A stretch of 64,000 nt of DNA. Origin: Burkholderia diffusa (GTDB taxonomy: Bacteria > Pseudomonadota > Gammaproteobacteria > Burkholderiales > Burkholderiaceae). Location: positions 124,001 through 188,000 of the forward strand of contig NZ_CABVPN010000002.1 of NCBI RefSeq assembly GCF_902499115.1, in the 5' to 3' direction. Positions 1-8,175 of the stretch are shown here, piece by piece (position 1 is the stretch's first letter; the number at the start of each line of letters is the position of its first letter). The position numbers were made by a program, and so were the translations under genes. The notes beneath the pieces were generated by a model. That model was not told where the DNA came from, did not search any database, and saw only the letters and a list, made by a program, of their open reading frames with translations.

Positions 1-1
1 C

Positions 2-136
2 TTCGAGCCGGCGGGCGTGCTGAAGGCGGTCGGTTTCAAGCACGGCCGCTGGATCGATACCGCGCTGATGCAGCGCGCGCTCGGCGACGGCGCACGCACC
101 CTTCCCGCCTCGCCCGAGCCTGGCGCGTCGCGCTAG
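2..136 (+). CDS. GNAT family N-acetyltransferase, C-terminal fragment
   Basis: Only the last 44 codons are present; the gene starts left of the window. The frame ends at a TAG at 134-136. The fragment contains GFKHGRWIDTALMQRALG, the typical end of phosphinothricin-acetyltransferase-like GNAT enzymes, which transfer an acetyl group from acetyl-CoA to a small amine. The acetyl-CoA-binding motif lies outside the window, so the substrate cannot be judged. The next gene starts 10 bp later on the same strand, so the two could be co-transcribed. Confidence 0.7.
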   Translation, partial: FEPAGVLKAVGFKHGRWIDTALMQRALGDGARTLPASPEPGASR

Positions 137-145
137 AATGGCCGC

Positions 146-985
146 ATGCCAAGACAGACTCCAACCATGCCAGACGAGGCCGCACCGGATTCCCGCAACG
201 AGTACACGGTCGACGAACTCGCACGCGTGTCCGACACGACCGTGCGCAACGTCCGCGCATACCAGGATCGCGGACTGCTCGCGCCGCCCGAGAAGCGCGG
301 GCGCGTCGGCATCTACGACGACACGCACGTCGCCCGCCTGAAGCTGATCAACCACCTGCTCGCGCGCGGCTACACGCTGTCGAACATCCAGGACTTGATC
401 ATGGCGATCGACGAAGGCCACGACCTGCGTTCGATCCTCGGCCTGGAGAACGCGATCGGCGGCCGCTGGTCGCACGAACTGCCGAAGACCTATTCGCTCG
501 CGCAGCTCGCACAGATGTTCGGCCCGCAGACGGCATCGCAACTGTCACGCGTGACCGAACTCGGTCTGCTCGAACGGCGCGGCCTGTCGTTCGTCGCGAA
601 AAGCCCCGCGCTGCTCGAAGCGGCAGCCGCGATGACCAAGGAAGGCATCCCGCCGCGCGAGCTGCTCGACGTGATCAGCCTCGCGCGGCCGCATTTCGAC
701 GCGATCGCGCGGCTGCTCGTCGATCTCGTCGTGAAGCGGCTCGACCGCTACGACGCCGGCACGCTGCCGCCGGTCACAGACGTGCCCGCGCTCGTCGACG
801 CGATCTGGCGTCTGCGCCCGCTTGCGGCCGTGTTCGTCGAAGGCGAGACGAACCGAGCGCTCGAGACGGCGGCAAGCGCCTATCTCGGCGGCCGCGTCGC
901 GACGATCCTCGACAAGAAGCTCAGCGACGAAGCGGCACGACAGGCCGGCACGCCCGATCCACAAGGCGACGGCGACAAAGCATAG
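146..985 (+). CDS. MerR-family transcriptional regulator
   Basis: A 279-residue cytoplasmic DNA-binding protein. A MerR winged HTH occupies roughly residues 18-90: it opens with YTVDELARVSDTTVRNVRAYQ and continues with a wing containing DRGLLAPP and an IYDD segment. The rest is an unusual C-terminal region with a second HTH-like stretch (YSLAQLAQMFG, about residue 116) and no Cys or His metal site, so it is not a classical metal sensor of the MerR/CueR type. Neither ATG 146 nor the in-frame ATG 167 has a convincing ribosome-binding site; 146 is kept because it uses the whole frame. Effector and targets cannot be read from the sequence. Confidence 0.85.
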   Translation: MPRQTPTMPDEAAPDSRNEYTVDELARVSDTTVRNVRAYQDRGLLAPPEKRGRVGIYDDTHVARLKLINHLLARGYTLSNIQDLIMAIDEGHDLRSILGLENAIGGRWSHELPKTYSLAQLAQMFGPQTASQLSRVTELGLLERRGLSFVAKSPALLEAAAAMTKEGIPPRELLDVISLARPHFDAIARLLVDLVVKRLDRYDAGTLPPVTDVPALVDAIWRLRPLAAVFVEGETNRALETAASAYLGGRVATILDKKLSDEAARQAGTPDPQGDGDKA

Positions 986-1108
986 GACCGCCGCCGTCAT
1001 ATTCATATCGGCAATGCTTCGTTTGCGGGCCCGACCGCCCATGCGACGATTCTTCCAACCGAGCGGCACGCGCCGCTCACCGAAGACGTTTCGCATGGAG
1101 CCTGTTCG

Positions 1109-2089
1109 ATGATTCGTTTCACCCGCTGGATCACCCGCGCCGCTGCGACGGCGCTCGTCGCCGTCGCAGCCACATCCGCGTTCGCGCAGGGCGGCGCCGA
1201 CAAGGTCGTGCGCATCGGCTACCAGAAGGCCGGCCTGCTGTCGATCATCAAGGCGCAGGGCTCGCTTGAAGCGCGCCTCAAGCCGCTCGGCTACAACGTC
1301 CAGTGGTTCGAATTCCCGGCCGGCCCGCAACTGCTCGAGGCACTGAACGCGAACAGCATCGACTTCGGCTATACGGGCGCGCCGCCGCCGGTGTTTGCGC
1401 AAGCGGCCGGCGTGCGCTTCGTGTACGTCGGCGCGGAGCCGCCGTCGCCGCACAACGAAGCTGTGTTCGTGAAGGCCGATTCGTCGATCCGCTCACTCGC
1501 CGACCTGCGCGGCAAGAAGGTCGCGCTGCAGAAGGGTTCGAGCGCGAACTACCTGCTGCTCCAGGCGCTGAAGCAAGCAGGTGTGCGCTACGACGAGATC
1601 CACCCCGTGTACCTGCCGCCCGCCGACGCGCGCGCCGCATTCGAGAGCGGCAACGTCGACGCGTGGGCCGTCTGGGATCCGTACTATGCCGCCGCGCAGA
1701 ATTCGTTGAAGATTCGCACGCTGTCCGACTACACGGGTCTTACGCCCGCGAACAACTTCTACGAGGCAACGCGTGATTTTGCTGAGCAGCATGCCGACGT
1801 GATCGGCGCGCTCCTGAAGCAGGCGCGTGAGACGGGGCTGTGGGTCAACGGCCATCCAGCCGAGACGGCCGCGCTGATCGCGCCGAAGGTCGGGCTGCCG
1901 TCGCCGCTCGTGGAAACGTGGATCAAGCGCGTGCCGTTCGGTGCGGTGCCGATCGACGAGAAGATCGTCGCGGTGCAGCAGGGGGTGGCCGATGCGTTCT
2001 ACGCCGCGAAACTGATTCCGCAGAAGCTGAGCGTCGCGGATAACGCGTGGACCGACAAGCGCGTGGCAACGGCTTCGGTGGCGAAGTAA
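1109..2089 (+). CDS. Aliphatic sulfonate/taurine-type ABC transporter periplasmic binding protein
   Basis: A 326-residue exported solute-binding protein of the SsuA/NMT1-like family. A cleavable signal peptide covers about residues 1-26 (RFTRWITR, then an Ala/Val-rich core, ending SAFAQ). The mature part starts with KVVRIGYQKAGLL and continues with the family signatures DFGYTGAPPPVFAQAAG and VDAWAVWDPYYAAAQ. Related proteins deliver alkanesulfonates to an SsuBC permease/ATPase. No permease, ATPase or monooxygenase gene is adjacent, so this is an orphan receptor here. It is followed immediately by a strong terminator. The exact ligand (sulfonate, taurine or sulfate ester) is inference. Confidence 0.9.
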   Translation: MIRFTRWITRAAATALVAVAATSAFAQGGADKVVRIGYQKAGLLSIIKAQGSLEARLKPLGYNVQWFEFPAGPQLLEALNANSIDFGYTGAPPPVFAQAAGVRFVYVGAEPPSPHNEAVFVKADSSIRSLADLRGKKVALQKGSSANYLLLQALKQAGVRYDEIHPVYLPPADARAAFESGNVDAWAVWDPYYAAAQNSLKIRTLSDYTGLTPANNFYEATRDFAEQHADVIGALLKQARETGLWVNGHPAETAALIAPKVGLPSPLVETWIKRVPFGAVPIDEKIVAVQQGVADAFYAAKLIPQKLSVADNAWTDKRVATASVAK

Positions 2090-2111
2090 CGGGCGGCGCG
2101 CACTCAATTGG

Positions 2112-2147
2112 AAAAGGCCGACGGGTGCCCCGCCCGTCGGCCTTTTT
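2112..2147 (+). terminator. Rho-independent terminator after the binding-protein gene
   Basis: A near-perfect stem, AAAAGGCCGACGGG pairing with CCCGTCGGCCTTTT across a short TGCCCCG loop, is followed by a run of T. It lies 22 bp after the stop codon at 2089. The A-run on the left arm would also let it work on the opposite strand. Confidence 0.9.
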
Positions 2148-2706
2148 TCGTTCTTCTGGGATTTCAGGGGGAACGTCGGGCGCACTGTCGGCGTTCAGCC
2201 ATCTTTCAGCACTTTTGAACTGCCATTCGAACGTCGATTCCGCTCGGACAATTGATCTTCTGCGCGTGGTCCGGTGAGGCAGCTACGAACGTTCGGCTAT
2301 CGTGCCGATACCTCGCTGCGGGGCCCGACGCGTACTTCCGGGTTCGGCCAGGAGGAGTCATACGCCGTCTCGCCGAGACGGACCTGCGGGTGACCGCTTT
2401 GTCTCATGAATCGACAGGAACTTCCGGATTACCGCTATCGAGACTATGGTTCTCTTGTATTCCTGTCCCGCTTCGGGGCAGTAGGCGATTTGACGGAACC
2501 GTAATACGGAGTGCCAGGGTAGAGGCAGCTCGCCCGGATGTTCCGTGTTTCGCCCTGTCGCAGGCATCGGACTAGTCGGCTGATTGCGTACCGCGGTCCT
2601 GCCGCCGGGTCGCCAGATCGGGCGCAAGCGCTGCCAGGCTTCACCGACGGCCGGCGCGTGCGATGCGACATCGGCCACCGCAAAGAACCATTTGAAAGGA
2701 TCGATC
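2148..2706. other. Long non-coding spacer with degenerate repeat remnants
   Basis: About 560 bp without a frame I can support. Short open frames here have no recognisable domain and no ribosome-binding site. The part near 2285-2360 (GAACGTTCGG, then TTCCGGGTTCGGCCAGGAG) resembles short motifs in other spacers of this region, suggesting decayed copies of an intergenic repeat. Any promoter of the following amidohydrolase gene must lie in the last 100 bp, but I see no clear boxes. Confidence 0.4.
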
Positions 2707-3975
2707 ATGCCTGCATTGGTGGAAGCGACCAAGGACGCCATCGAAAGCCTCTTGCCTGAGCTCGAAGCGATCTACAAGGACCTGCACGAGCATCCCGAAC
2801 TGTCGATGCAGGAAGTGCGCACCGCACGTATTGCAGCCGATTATCTCGAAAATGTCGGCTATGACGTTACGCGGGGTGTCGGCGTGACCGGCGTCGTGGG
2901 GGTGTTACGCAACGGCGACGGTCCGACTGTCATGTTGCGCGCGGACATGGATGCGCTTCCGATGGCAGAAGCGACCGGATTATCGTATGCCAGCACGGCG
3001 CGGGCGAAGGACGAGGATGGCCTCGAAGTGGGCGTCGCACACTCGTGCGGCCACGACATGCACGTGACCTGGCTGATGGGTGTGACGCACCTGATGGCTG
3101 CGCACCGGGACGCCTGGCGCGGAACGCTGATGGCGGTCTTTCAGCCGGGCGAGGAAGTGGCGCGCGGCGCCCGCAGCATGATCGACGACGGCATGGCCGA
3201 ACGCTTCCCTAAGCCTGACGTGATCCTTGGCCAGCACGTCATGGTTGGCGCGGCGGGCACGGTCGGCTATCGGAGCGGCACGATTCTTTCGGCGGGCGAC
3301 AGTTTGAAGGTAAGGCTGTTTGGACGCGGTTCGCACGGATCGCAGCCACAAACCTCGATCGATCCGGTCATCATGGCGGCGTCGACGACGCTCCGTCTGC
3401 AGACGATCGTATCGCGGGAAATCTCCCCGCGCGATAGTGCGGTGCTGACGATTGGTGCGCTGCAGGCTGGAACGAAAGAGAACATCATCCCCGACGACGC
3501 GACGCTCAAGCTCAACATGCGCACATTCGACGAAGACGTGCGCGAATACATGCTGGGTGCGATCCGGCGCATCTGTTGCGCGGAATGCATGGCTTCCAAC
3601 GCACCACGCGAGCCCGAATTCACGACGCTCTCGAGCTATCCGCTGACGATCAACGACGCGCAGACAACCGAGCGTGTGCGGGCGGCTTTCGAAGCACACT
3701 TTGGCGAGCGCGCCTACGAAACGCCCCCGGCAGCGGCGAGCGAGGACTTCAGCGTATTCGGGCGCGAATGGGGCGTGCCGTATGGGTTCTGGTTCATCGG
3801 CGGAACCGATCCGGATACGTTTAGAAAGGCGTTGGCAGAGAAAAAGCTCAACGAGATTCCCAGCAACCATTCGCCGAAATTCGCGCCGGTACTCGACCCG
3901 ACGCTGCGTACGGGGCTGGAAGCGATGCTATGCGCGGCCGGGGCGTGGCTCGACAAGCAAGATACATCGGCGTGA
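2707..3975 (+). CDS. M20D-family amidohydrolase (hippurate/N-acyl amino acid hydrolase type)
   Basis: A 422-residue cytoplasmic metallo-amidohydrolase. Metal-binding and catalytic motifs of the M20 fold are visible: HEHPELS near residue 28, RADMDALPM near 77, HSCGHDMH near 113, FQPGEE near 146, and the C-terminal SEDFSVFG and NHSPKF. A Ser/Gly-rich dimerisation domain with GRGSHGSQP sits in the middle. Such enzymes cleave amide bonds of N-acyl or N-aromatic-acyl amino acids, or release ligands from auxin conjugates. The start at ATG 2707 is preferred over an upstream ATG because of the GAAAGGA ribosome-binding site. Its stop overlaps the start of the next gene, implying translational coupling. 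The substrate is not determined. Confidence 0.92.
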   Translation: MPALVEATKDAIESLLPELEAIYKDLHEHPELSMQEVRTARIAADYLENVGYDVTRGVGVTGVVGVLRNGDGPTVMLRADMDALPMAEATGLSYASTARAKDEDGLEVGVAHSCGHDMHVTWLMGVTHLMAAHRDAWRGTLMAVFQPGEEVARGARSMIDDGMAERFPKPDVILGQHVMVGAAGTVGYRSGTILSAGDSLKVRLFGRGSHGSQPQTSIDPVIMAASTTLRLQTIVSREISPRDSAVLTIGALQAGTKENIIPDDATLKLNMRTFDEDVREYMLGAIRRICCAECMASNAPREPEFTTLSSYPLTINDAQTTERVRAAFEAHFGERAYETPPAAASEDFSVFGREWGVPYGFWFIGGTDPDTFRKALAEKKLNEIPSNHSPKFAPVLDPTLRTGLEAMLCAAGAWLDKQDTSA

Positions 3976-4616
3976 ATTCGCACGCGGCCTACTTCACCCT
4001 CGATCTGGTCGGAACTTTCGTATTCGCGATGAGCGGCGCTGTTGCCGCTCGCCAAAAGCGGCTGGACCTGTTCGGCATCTTGTCCATCGCGTTCATGGTG
4101 GCATGCGGCGGCGGAATCGTGCGTGACGTCTGCATTGGCGCGATTCCGCCCGCAGGGCTTTCAAACTGGAGATATCTGGCGGCTTCCGTGCTCGCGACCG
4201 CGGTCGCGATTTTCGCGTATGCGCCGGTACGCCGTCTACGGCAGCCCGTCCTCTTCTTCGATGCGATCGGGCTCGGCCTGTTCGCCGTTGCGGGTGCGCA
4301 AAAGGCACTGAGCTTCGGACACAATGCGGAGCTCGCCATTTTGCTCGGCATCGTGACTGCGGTCGGCGGCGGTGTCATGCGCGACGTCGTGCTTTCGCGC
4401 CTGCCGGCCATTTTGGACCGCGAGGTCTACGCGACGACTGCGCTCGCCGGTGCGGGCGCACAAGTTCTGTTCTCGTCCGCGCACTGGGCGCAGTGGTGGA
4501 CGCCATGGTTCGCGACAATCCTCTGCGTCGCCATTCGGCTTGCTTCGCTTCGGTTTGGCTGGCGCTTGCCCACCTTTCGTGGGCAGCGCGCCAGCGAGCT
4601 TCCCGACGACGAATAG
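3972..4616 (+). CDS. TRIC/UPF0126-family membrane protein
   Basis: A 214-residue integral membrane protein with about seven hydrophobic helices arranged as two homologous halves. Each half carries the family's glycine motif: GGGIVRDVCIG in the first and GGGVMRDVVLS in the second. Bacterial TRIC homologues form trimeric monovalent-cation channels; a glycine-transport role has been proposed for some. I chose GTG 3972 because it forms a GTGA overlap with the amidohydrolase stop, a usual sign of coupled translation; an in-frame ATG at 3930 would overlap more deeply. Pairing a deacylase with this membrane protein suggests that it moves a product or balancing ion, but this is inference. Confidence 0.88.
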   Translation: MNSHAAYFTLDLVGTFVFAMSGAVAARQKRLDLFGILSIAFMVACGGGIVRDVCIGAIPPAGLSNWRYLAASVLATAVAIFAYAPVRRLRQPVLFFDAIGLGLFAVAGAQKALSFGHNAELAILLGIVTAVGGGVMRDVVLSRLPAILDREVYATTALAGAGAQVLFSSAHWAQWWTPWFATILCVAIRLASLRFGWRLPTFRGQRASELPDDE

Positions 4617-4933
4617 CCTGCGTGGACGTGCGAATCCGACAACGCCCAAGTCTTCACGATTGCATGTTTACCGCGTGCAGGTCGGCTCAGGGGAGGTGCG
4701 GATTCGTGCTGCCCTTGCAAGTACAACGCGATGCACTCGATTGATGTTCCTGATCCCCCCCCCGACACTGCATACCGCGCCGTCGTAACCCGATCCAGAC
4801 AAGAAAGGTTCATCGCGGATTTCCGGGGAACGCCGGGGACGAACGTCGGTGTTCGGCCAAAACCAGTCATTCGACATACAGGTGGGAATCGTCAACAATC
4901 GCGGTCACCGCTCGCACAGGACAGGGGAAAGAA
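4617..4933. other. Non-coding spacer with repeat remnant
   Basis: No supported gene. It includes a C9 homopolymer near 4756 and, at about 4828-4880, GGAACGCCGGGGACGAACG followed by TGTTCGGCCAAAACCAGTCA, which resembles the TTCGGCCA-containing remnants of neighbouring spacers. The last 15 bp carry the AGGGGAAAG ribosome-binding site of the next gene. Confidence 0.4.
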
Positions 4934-5473
4934 TTGAAGAAAGGTTTTGCGCTACGCCTAACAGGTTTGGCTGGTGTCGTCTACGCGCTCGGCGGTTGCG
5001 CCAACGTACCCTCTGAGCCCAATACTCTTGCCGATTTGCAAGGCTCATACGACGTCATCGACCAGTTCTCGTACAAGTACACTCATGCCACGCGCATTGA
5101 CGTTCATTTCTTGCCGCCCGACGCACAGGGGAAAACTCAAGCAGATCTTGCGATCTACGATGGCGAGCGCGTGCAGGCATTCCGCTTGGACGATTGTGGT
5201 TATCCTGGCGACCGCATCGCGCACGACATCGCTAACAGCGACGCGCCACACGCGTCTGAAGTGGTCCGTTGCCTCAACGGAGGGGACAGAAGCCGCCCGG
5301 TGCTCTTTCTGATCAGAAGTCTTGACGGGCATAGACTCGTGTTCCATCCCGACGGGGGGCTGATTTCGTCTCTAACCCACGATCCTATCTATTCGGACAC
5401 TGGGCTGATGGCGATTATCAACTGGGCTCCCGTGTGGAAATCGGGATTTGTGATAAAACGCGCGGATCGTTAG
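4934..5473 (+). CDS. Putative lipoprotein of unknown function
   Basis: A 179-residue protein with a type II signal peptide: MKK, a hydrophobic core, and the lipobox L-G-G-C with Cys22 as the probable lipidated residue. The mature domain (YDVIDQFSYKYTHATRIDVHF...) matches no family I recognise. It ends with a hydrophobic LMAIINWAPVWKSGF stretch that may contact the membrane. The start is a TTG preceded by a good AGGGGAAAG site; no ATG is available before the signal peptide. It stands alone between two repeat-bearing spacers, as expected for recently acquired DNA. Confidence 0.75.
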   Translation: MKKGFALRLTGLAGVVYALGGCANVPSEPNTLADLQGSYDVIDQFSYKYTHATRIDVHFLPPDAQGKTQADLAIYDGERVQAFRLDDCGYPGDRIAHDIANSDAPHASEVVRCLNGGDRSRPVLFLIRSLDGHRLVFHPDGGLISSLTHDPIYSDTGLMAIINWAPVWKSGFVIKRADR

Positions 5474-5479
5474 AGTTGC

Positions 5480-5610
5480 CTTTTTGCAAAAGCGTCACCG
5501 TCGGCTTCGGGTCGGGCGCTGCCCCTCACATCGGGCCGGATTCGGCCGAGCTGACACGGCACGTTCCCGGCTGTGCATCGGGCAGGATGCGGCCAGTTTC
5601 GGTTACTCGA
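5480..5610. repeat. Degenerate intergenic repeat remnant
   Basis: The stretch holds GTCGGCTTCGGGTCGGGCGCTG, then GGGCCGGATTCGGCCGAGC and GCGGCCAGTTTCGGTTACTCG. These shared TTCGG/CGGCCA blocks recur in the spacers at 2.3, 4.85, 6.9-7.04 and 12.2 kb. I read it as a decayed copy of one dispersed element; the alignment was by eye. Confidence 0.35.
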
Positions 5611-5673
5611 CGGTGCGCCCGGATTTGGTGACAATTTCACCCGTTCTGCTCGTTTAGGCCACGTAGATCCGCG

Positions 5674-6240
5674 ATGAATCTCAACGAAAGATTAATCGAA
5701 ATAGCCCGACAGTCGTCTTGGTGTATGTCTGCGCTGTCGGCGGCACGTGCAATGGGCCTGAAATCCTGGTGCATTGGCGCAGGGGCCATTCGTAATTTGG
5801 TCTGGGACTCGCTTCACGGATATGTGACTCCGACACGCCCAGCCGACGTCGATTTAGCCTACTTCGACCCGTCTGATTTGTCGTCGATTCGCGATGCCGA
5901 AATCCAGCGCAGCCTCACGGCGCAATGTCCCGAAATTCCGTGGGAGGTCACAAATCAGGCCGCTGTTCATCTCTGGTTCGAGAGCGCCTTTGGGCATCCG
6001 GTGTCCCCCTTCAGTTCACTGGCCCAAGCCGTTGCGTCGTGGCCAGAGTACACGACGACGGTAGGACTGACTTTGCTTAGTGACGGGACAATTGATGTCT
6101 GCGCACCATACGGACTCGACGACCTTTTTTCCATGGTGGTACGACGCAATCCAGCGCGTGTCAGCATTGATACCTATCTTCGGCGAATCCAGCAGAAGAG
6201 ATACAAGGACCGCTGGCCCCGTGTGACCATCATCGTTTAG
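5674..6240 (+). CDS. Nucleotidyltransferase-fold family protein (DUF925-like)
   Basis: A 188-residue cytoplasmic protein. It has the layout of the small nucleotidyltransferase-superfamily proteins related to YjfB/DUF925: an opening helix, then CIGAGAIRNLVWDSLHG, then PADVDLAYFDPSDL, where the acidic DVD triplet is where catalytic metal ligands normally sit, and a C-terminal GLDDLFSMVVRRNP...KRYKDRWPRV segment. The family is uncharacterised; nucleotide transfer is predicted, not shown. It has lower GC than its flanks, is monocistronic, and is bordered by repeat remnants, which fits horizontal acquisition. Confidence 0.8.
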   Translation: MNLNERLIEIARQSSWCMSALSAARAMGLKSWCIGAGAIRNLVWDSLHGYVTPTRPADVDLAYFDPSDLSSIRDAEIQRSLTAQCPEIPWEVTNQAAVHLWFESAFGHPVSPFSSLAQAVASWPEYTTTVGLTLLSDGTIDVCAPYGLDDLFSMVVRRNPARVSIDTYLRRIQQKRYKDRWPRVTIIV

Positions 6241-6319
6241 AAATGCCGCAGGCAGTCAAGGGGCGTGTTACCGACGGAAGTCGAGCATAAATGATCAATC
6301 GACGCGAGAGGATTCCCGA

Positions 6320-6847
6320 ATGCTCACAACAGCGTTCGTCGTTGAGGTTCCCGCAGCAGAGTCAACAGTAGCGGACCTTCGGAGCCGGTTTGATGCTACC
6401 TCTGACCAGGGCGTGCCGGCGCATATCACGGTTCTGTTTCCCTTCATGCCGCCTGACGAAATTACGACCGATGTCCTTCGTCAGGCGCAAAGCGCGCTGA
6501 GTGTTGTGCAGCCGTTCGAATTTTCGTTGAGGAAGGTCGGGCGGTTTGCGGTCACCACTTATCTTGCTCCTGATCCGCCAGAACCGTTCGTCGCCTTGAC
6601 GACTGCGCTGGTCGAGCGCTTCCCCATGTTTCGCCCCTATGGTGATGCACACGATGGCATCGTTCCACATCTGACTGTCGCGCATGGCGATGCTGCGACA
6701 GCTCATTTGGCTGCCGTCGAGCTCGAACATCGTCTGTCTGCGCAGGAGGCGATTCGAACGTGCTGTGGCTCTGTCGCTCTGCTGGAGAACTCGTCGGGTC
6801 GCTGGAGGAAGATGCATGTGATTGATCTTCCAAATGTCTACGTGTAA
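6320..6847 (+). CDS. 2H phosphoesterase / 2'-5' RNA ligase-like protein
   Basis: A 175-residue protein with the two defining H-x-T-V motifs of the 2H phosphoesterase superfamily: HITV at residues 35-38 and HLTV at 117-120. In this fold the two histidines act on 2',3'-cyclic phosphate or 2'-5' linkages in RNA or nucleotides. The length is normal for the family. An ATG at 6320 follows GAGAGGATT, an acceptable ribosome-binding site. Neighbours give no functional hint. Like the two genes before it, it is a short stand-alone gene between repeat-like spacers. Confidence 0.85.
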   Translation: MLTTAFVVEVPAAESTVADLRSRFDATSDQGVPAHITVLFPFMPPDEITTDVLRQAQSALSVVQPFEFSLRKVGRFAVTTYLAPDPPEPFVALTTALVERFPMFRPYGDAHDGIVPHLTVAHGDAATAHLAAVELEHRLSAQEAIRTCCGSVALLENSSGRWRKMHVIDLPNVYV

Positions 6848-7176
6848 TGACGATCGACCGCAGTCCGGTCTGCGCGGTTCTATGGCACTAGGCGTCTAGC
6901 CCATCTGAAGCGAATGGCCGCTTTGTAGAAAGCTGGCCGGCCGCTTCGGGTCGGCTTCCGCCGGATGCAGTCCGTTTGACGCCGGCATCCGACAACGGCT
7001 CGCCGTCGCGCTGTAGTCGGCCAGGAATGGACATTTGACTACGATACAACGATCGTCGCCAATATATGCAGGCTCGTGGCTGCCATCCATGGGTCGCGTT
7101 TGCACTCTCGCGAGGAGAGAGGTTGGTTGTGGTGACGTTAGCCCGGCGGCAGCCGGAGGGAAAAAACCTCGTTGAA
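6848..7176. other. Repeat-bearing spacer downstream of two convergent genes
   Basis: This 329-bp interval separates the ends of the 2H phosphoesterase and the LysR gene. It has no supported frame. It holds GGCCGCTTTGTAGAAAGCTGG, GGCCGCTTCGGGTCGGC and GTAGTCGGCCAGGAATGGACA (about 6910-7036), further members of the degenerate TTCGG/GGCCA repeat set seen in this accessory stretch. No clear terminator was found. Confidence 0.4.
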
Positions 7177-8091
7177 TCAGTCTAGGGCCTTTCCCAGGAG
7201 CAGCGCTTGAGCTTCGACGACCAGTTCTACCAGGAGATCGGCAAGGGTCCGCACACGTGGCGAACGTTTGACATCCGGGTGCATCACCAGCCATAGCTTA
7301 CGTACCGTAGGGCATGCGGGATCGGGTACAGCCGCTAGTGCATCGTCGTTCGCAGCTAAAAAGTGGGGCAGTATTGCGATTCCTAGCCCCGCGCGGGCGG
7401 CATTAAGCAATGCAGCGAGATCGTTGCTCCTGAAGACAAAACGCCGATTGCCGGCAACATGAGTAAGCCAGCGCTGCTGCGGTACCTGCTCGAGACTGTC
7501 GTCGTAACCAAGAAATTCCCAAGCATCAGCTGCTCGGCGGGTATAACCATGGGCGGCGTAAAGTCCATAGCCCACATCCCCAATGCAACGCGTCGCCAGG
7601 CCCGGTGCAGTGGGCCGCGACATTCTGATCGCTAGGTCGGCCTCGCCCCTTGCCAGATTGGCATCCCGCGATTCGCCTATAACTTCCAGATCGATGTTTT
7701 GCCATCTGGAGCGCATGGCGGCTAACCGAGGCACGACGAAATGACCGGCCAAGACCGGTGGTGCCGAAACCCGGACCGTTCCCTGCAAGGATGAAACGCC
7801 GAGTGCTACCCGCGAAAATGCCTGCGCTTCGTCATCAAGTCGGCCGGCTTGGGCGACGAGCTTCTCACCTTCCGACGTCAATGACCAGGCTTTGGGTAAG
7901 CGGTCGAACAGCCTGATCCCGAGCGACCGTTCCAGTGCCTCGACGCGCCTTGCTACGGTCGAGTGTTCGACCCTGAGCCGCCGTGCCGCGCCCGACAGGC
8001 TGCCGGTGCGCGCGAGTTCGAGGAAATAACGGATGTCATCCCACTGTAGACCACGCTTGTCACCGCCAGCGATGGGTGTGTTTTTTTGCAC
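7177..8091 (-). CDS. LysR-family transcriptional regulator
   Basis: A 304-residue LysR regulator. The N-terminal winged HTH starts at WDDIRYFLELARTGSLSGAAR and includes STVARRVEALERSLG; a substrate-binding domain follows. The frame is open to ATG 8163, but GTG 8091 gives the usual short N-terminus. It also leaves a perfect palindrome (8117-8136) outside the gene, as expected for an operator. The gene is divergent from a quinone oxidoreductase gene, the classic layout in which a LysR protein controls both itself and its neighbour. Confidence 0.88.
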   Translation of the reverse strand: MQKNTPIAGGDKRGLQWDDIRYFLELARTGSLSGAARRLRVEHSTVARRVEALERSLGIRLFDRLPKAWSLTSEGEKLVAQAGRLDDEAQAFSRVALGVSSLQGTVRVSAPPVLAGHFVVPRLAAMRSRWQNIDLEVIGESRDANLARGEADLAIRMSRPTAPGLATRCIGDVGYGLYAAHGYTRRAADAWEFLGYDDSLEQVPQQRWLTHVAGNRRFVFRSNDLAALLNAARAGLGIAILPHFLAANDDALAAVPDPACPTVRKLWLVMHPDVKRSPRVRTLADLLVELVVEAQALLLGKALD

Positions 8092-8116
8092 AATTAGTGT
8101 GTAGCTTTTGAGAATT

Positions 8117-8136
8117 GTTGAGCTATTTTGCTCAAC
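8117..8136. promoter_or_regulatory. Candidate LysR operator in the divergent promoter region
   Basis: Perfect inverted repeat GTTGAGC-TATTTT-GCTCAAC in the 84-bp gap between the LysR start and the oxidoreductase start. Position and TTGAG/CTCAA arms fit an LTTR dyad (T-N11-A style). Binding by the adjacent LysR protein is inference from layout. Confidence 0.6.
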
Positions 8137-8175
8137 GTAACCTGCGCTTGCAAGTTCATCCAACAGGACAACATC

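Noticed and set aside
2252..2575. A 107-codon plus-strand frame in the spacer before the amidohydrolase
   Set aside because: No ribosome-binding site, no recognisable domain, and it covers repeat remnants.
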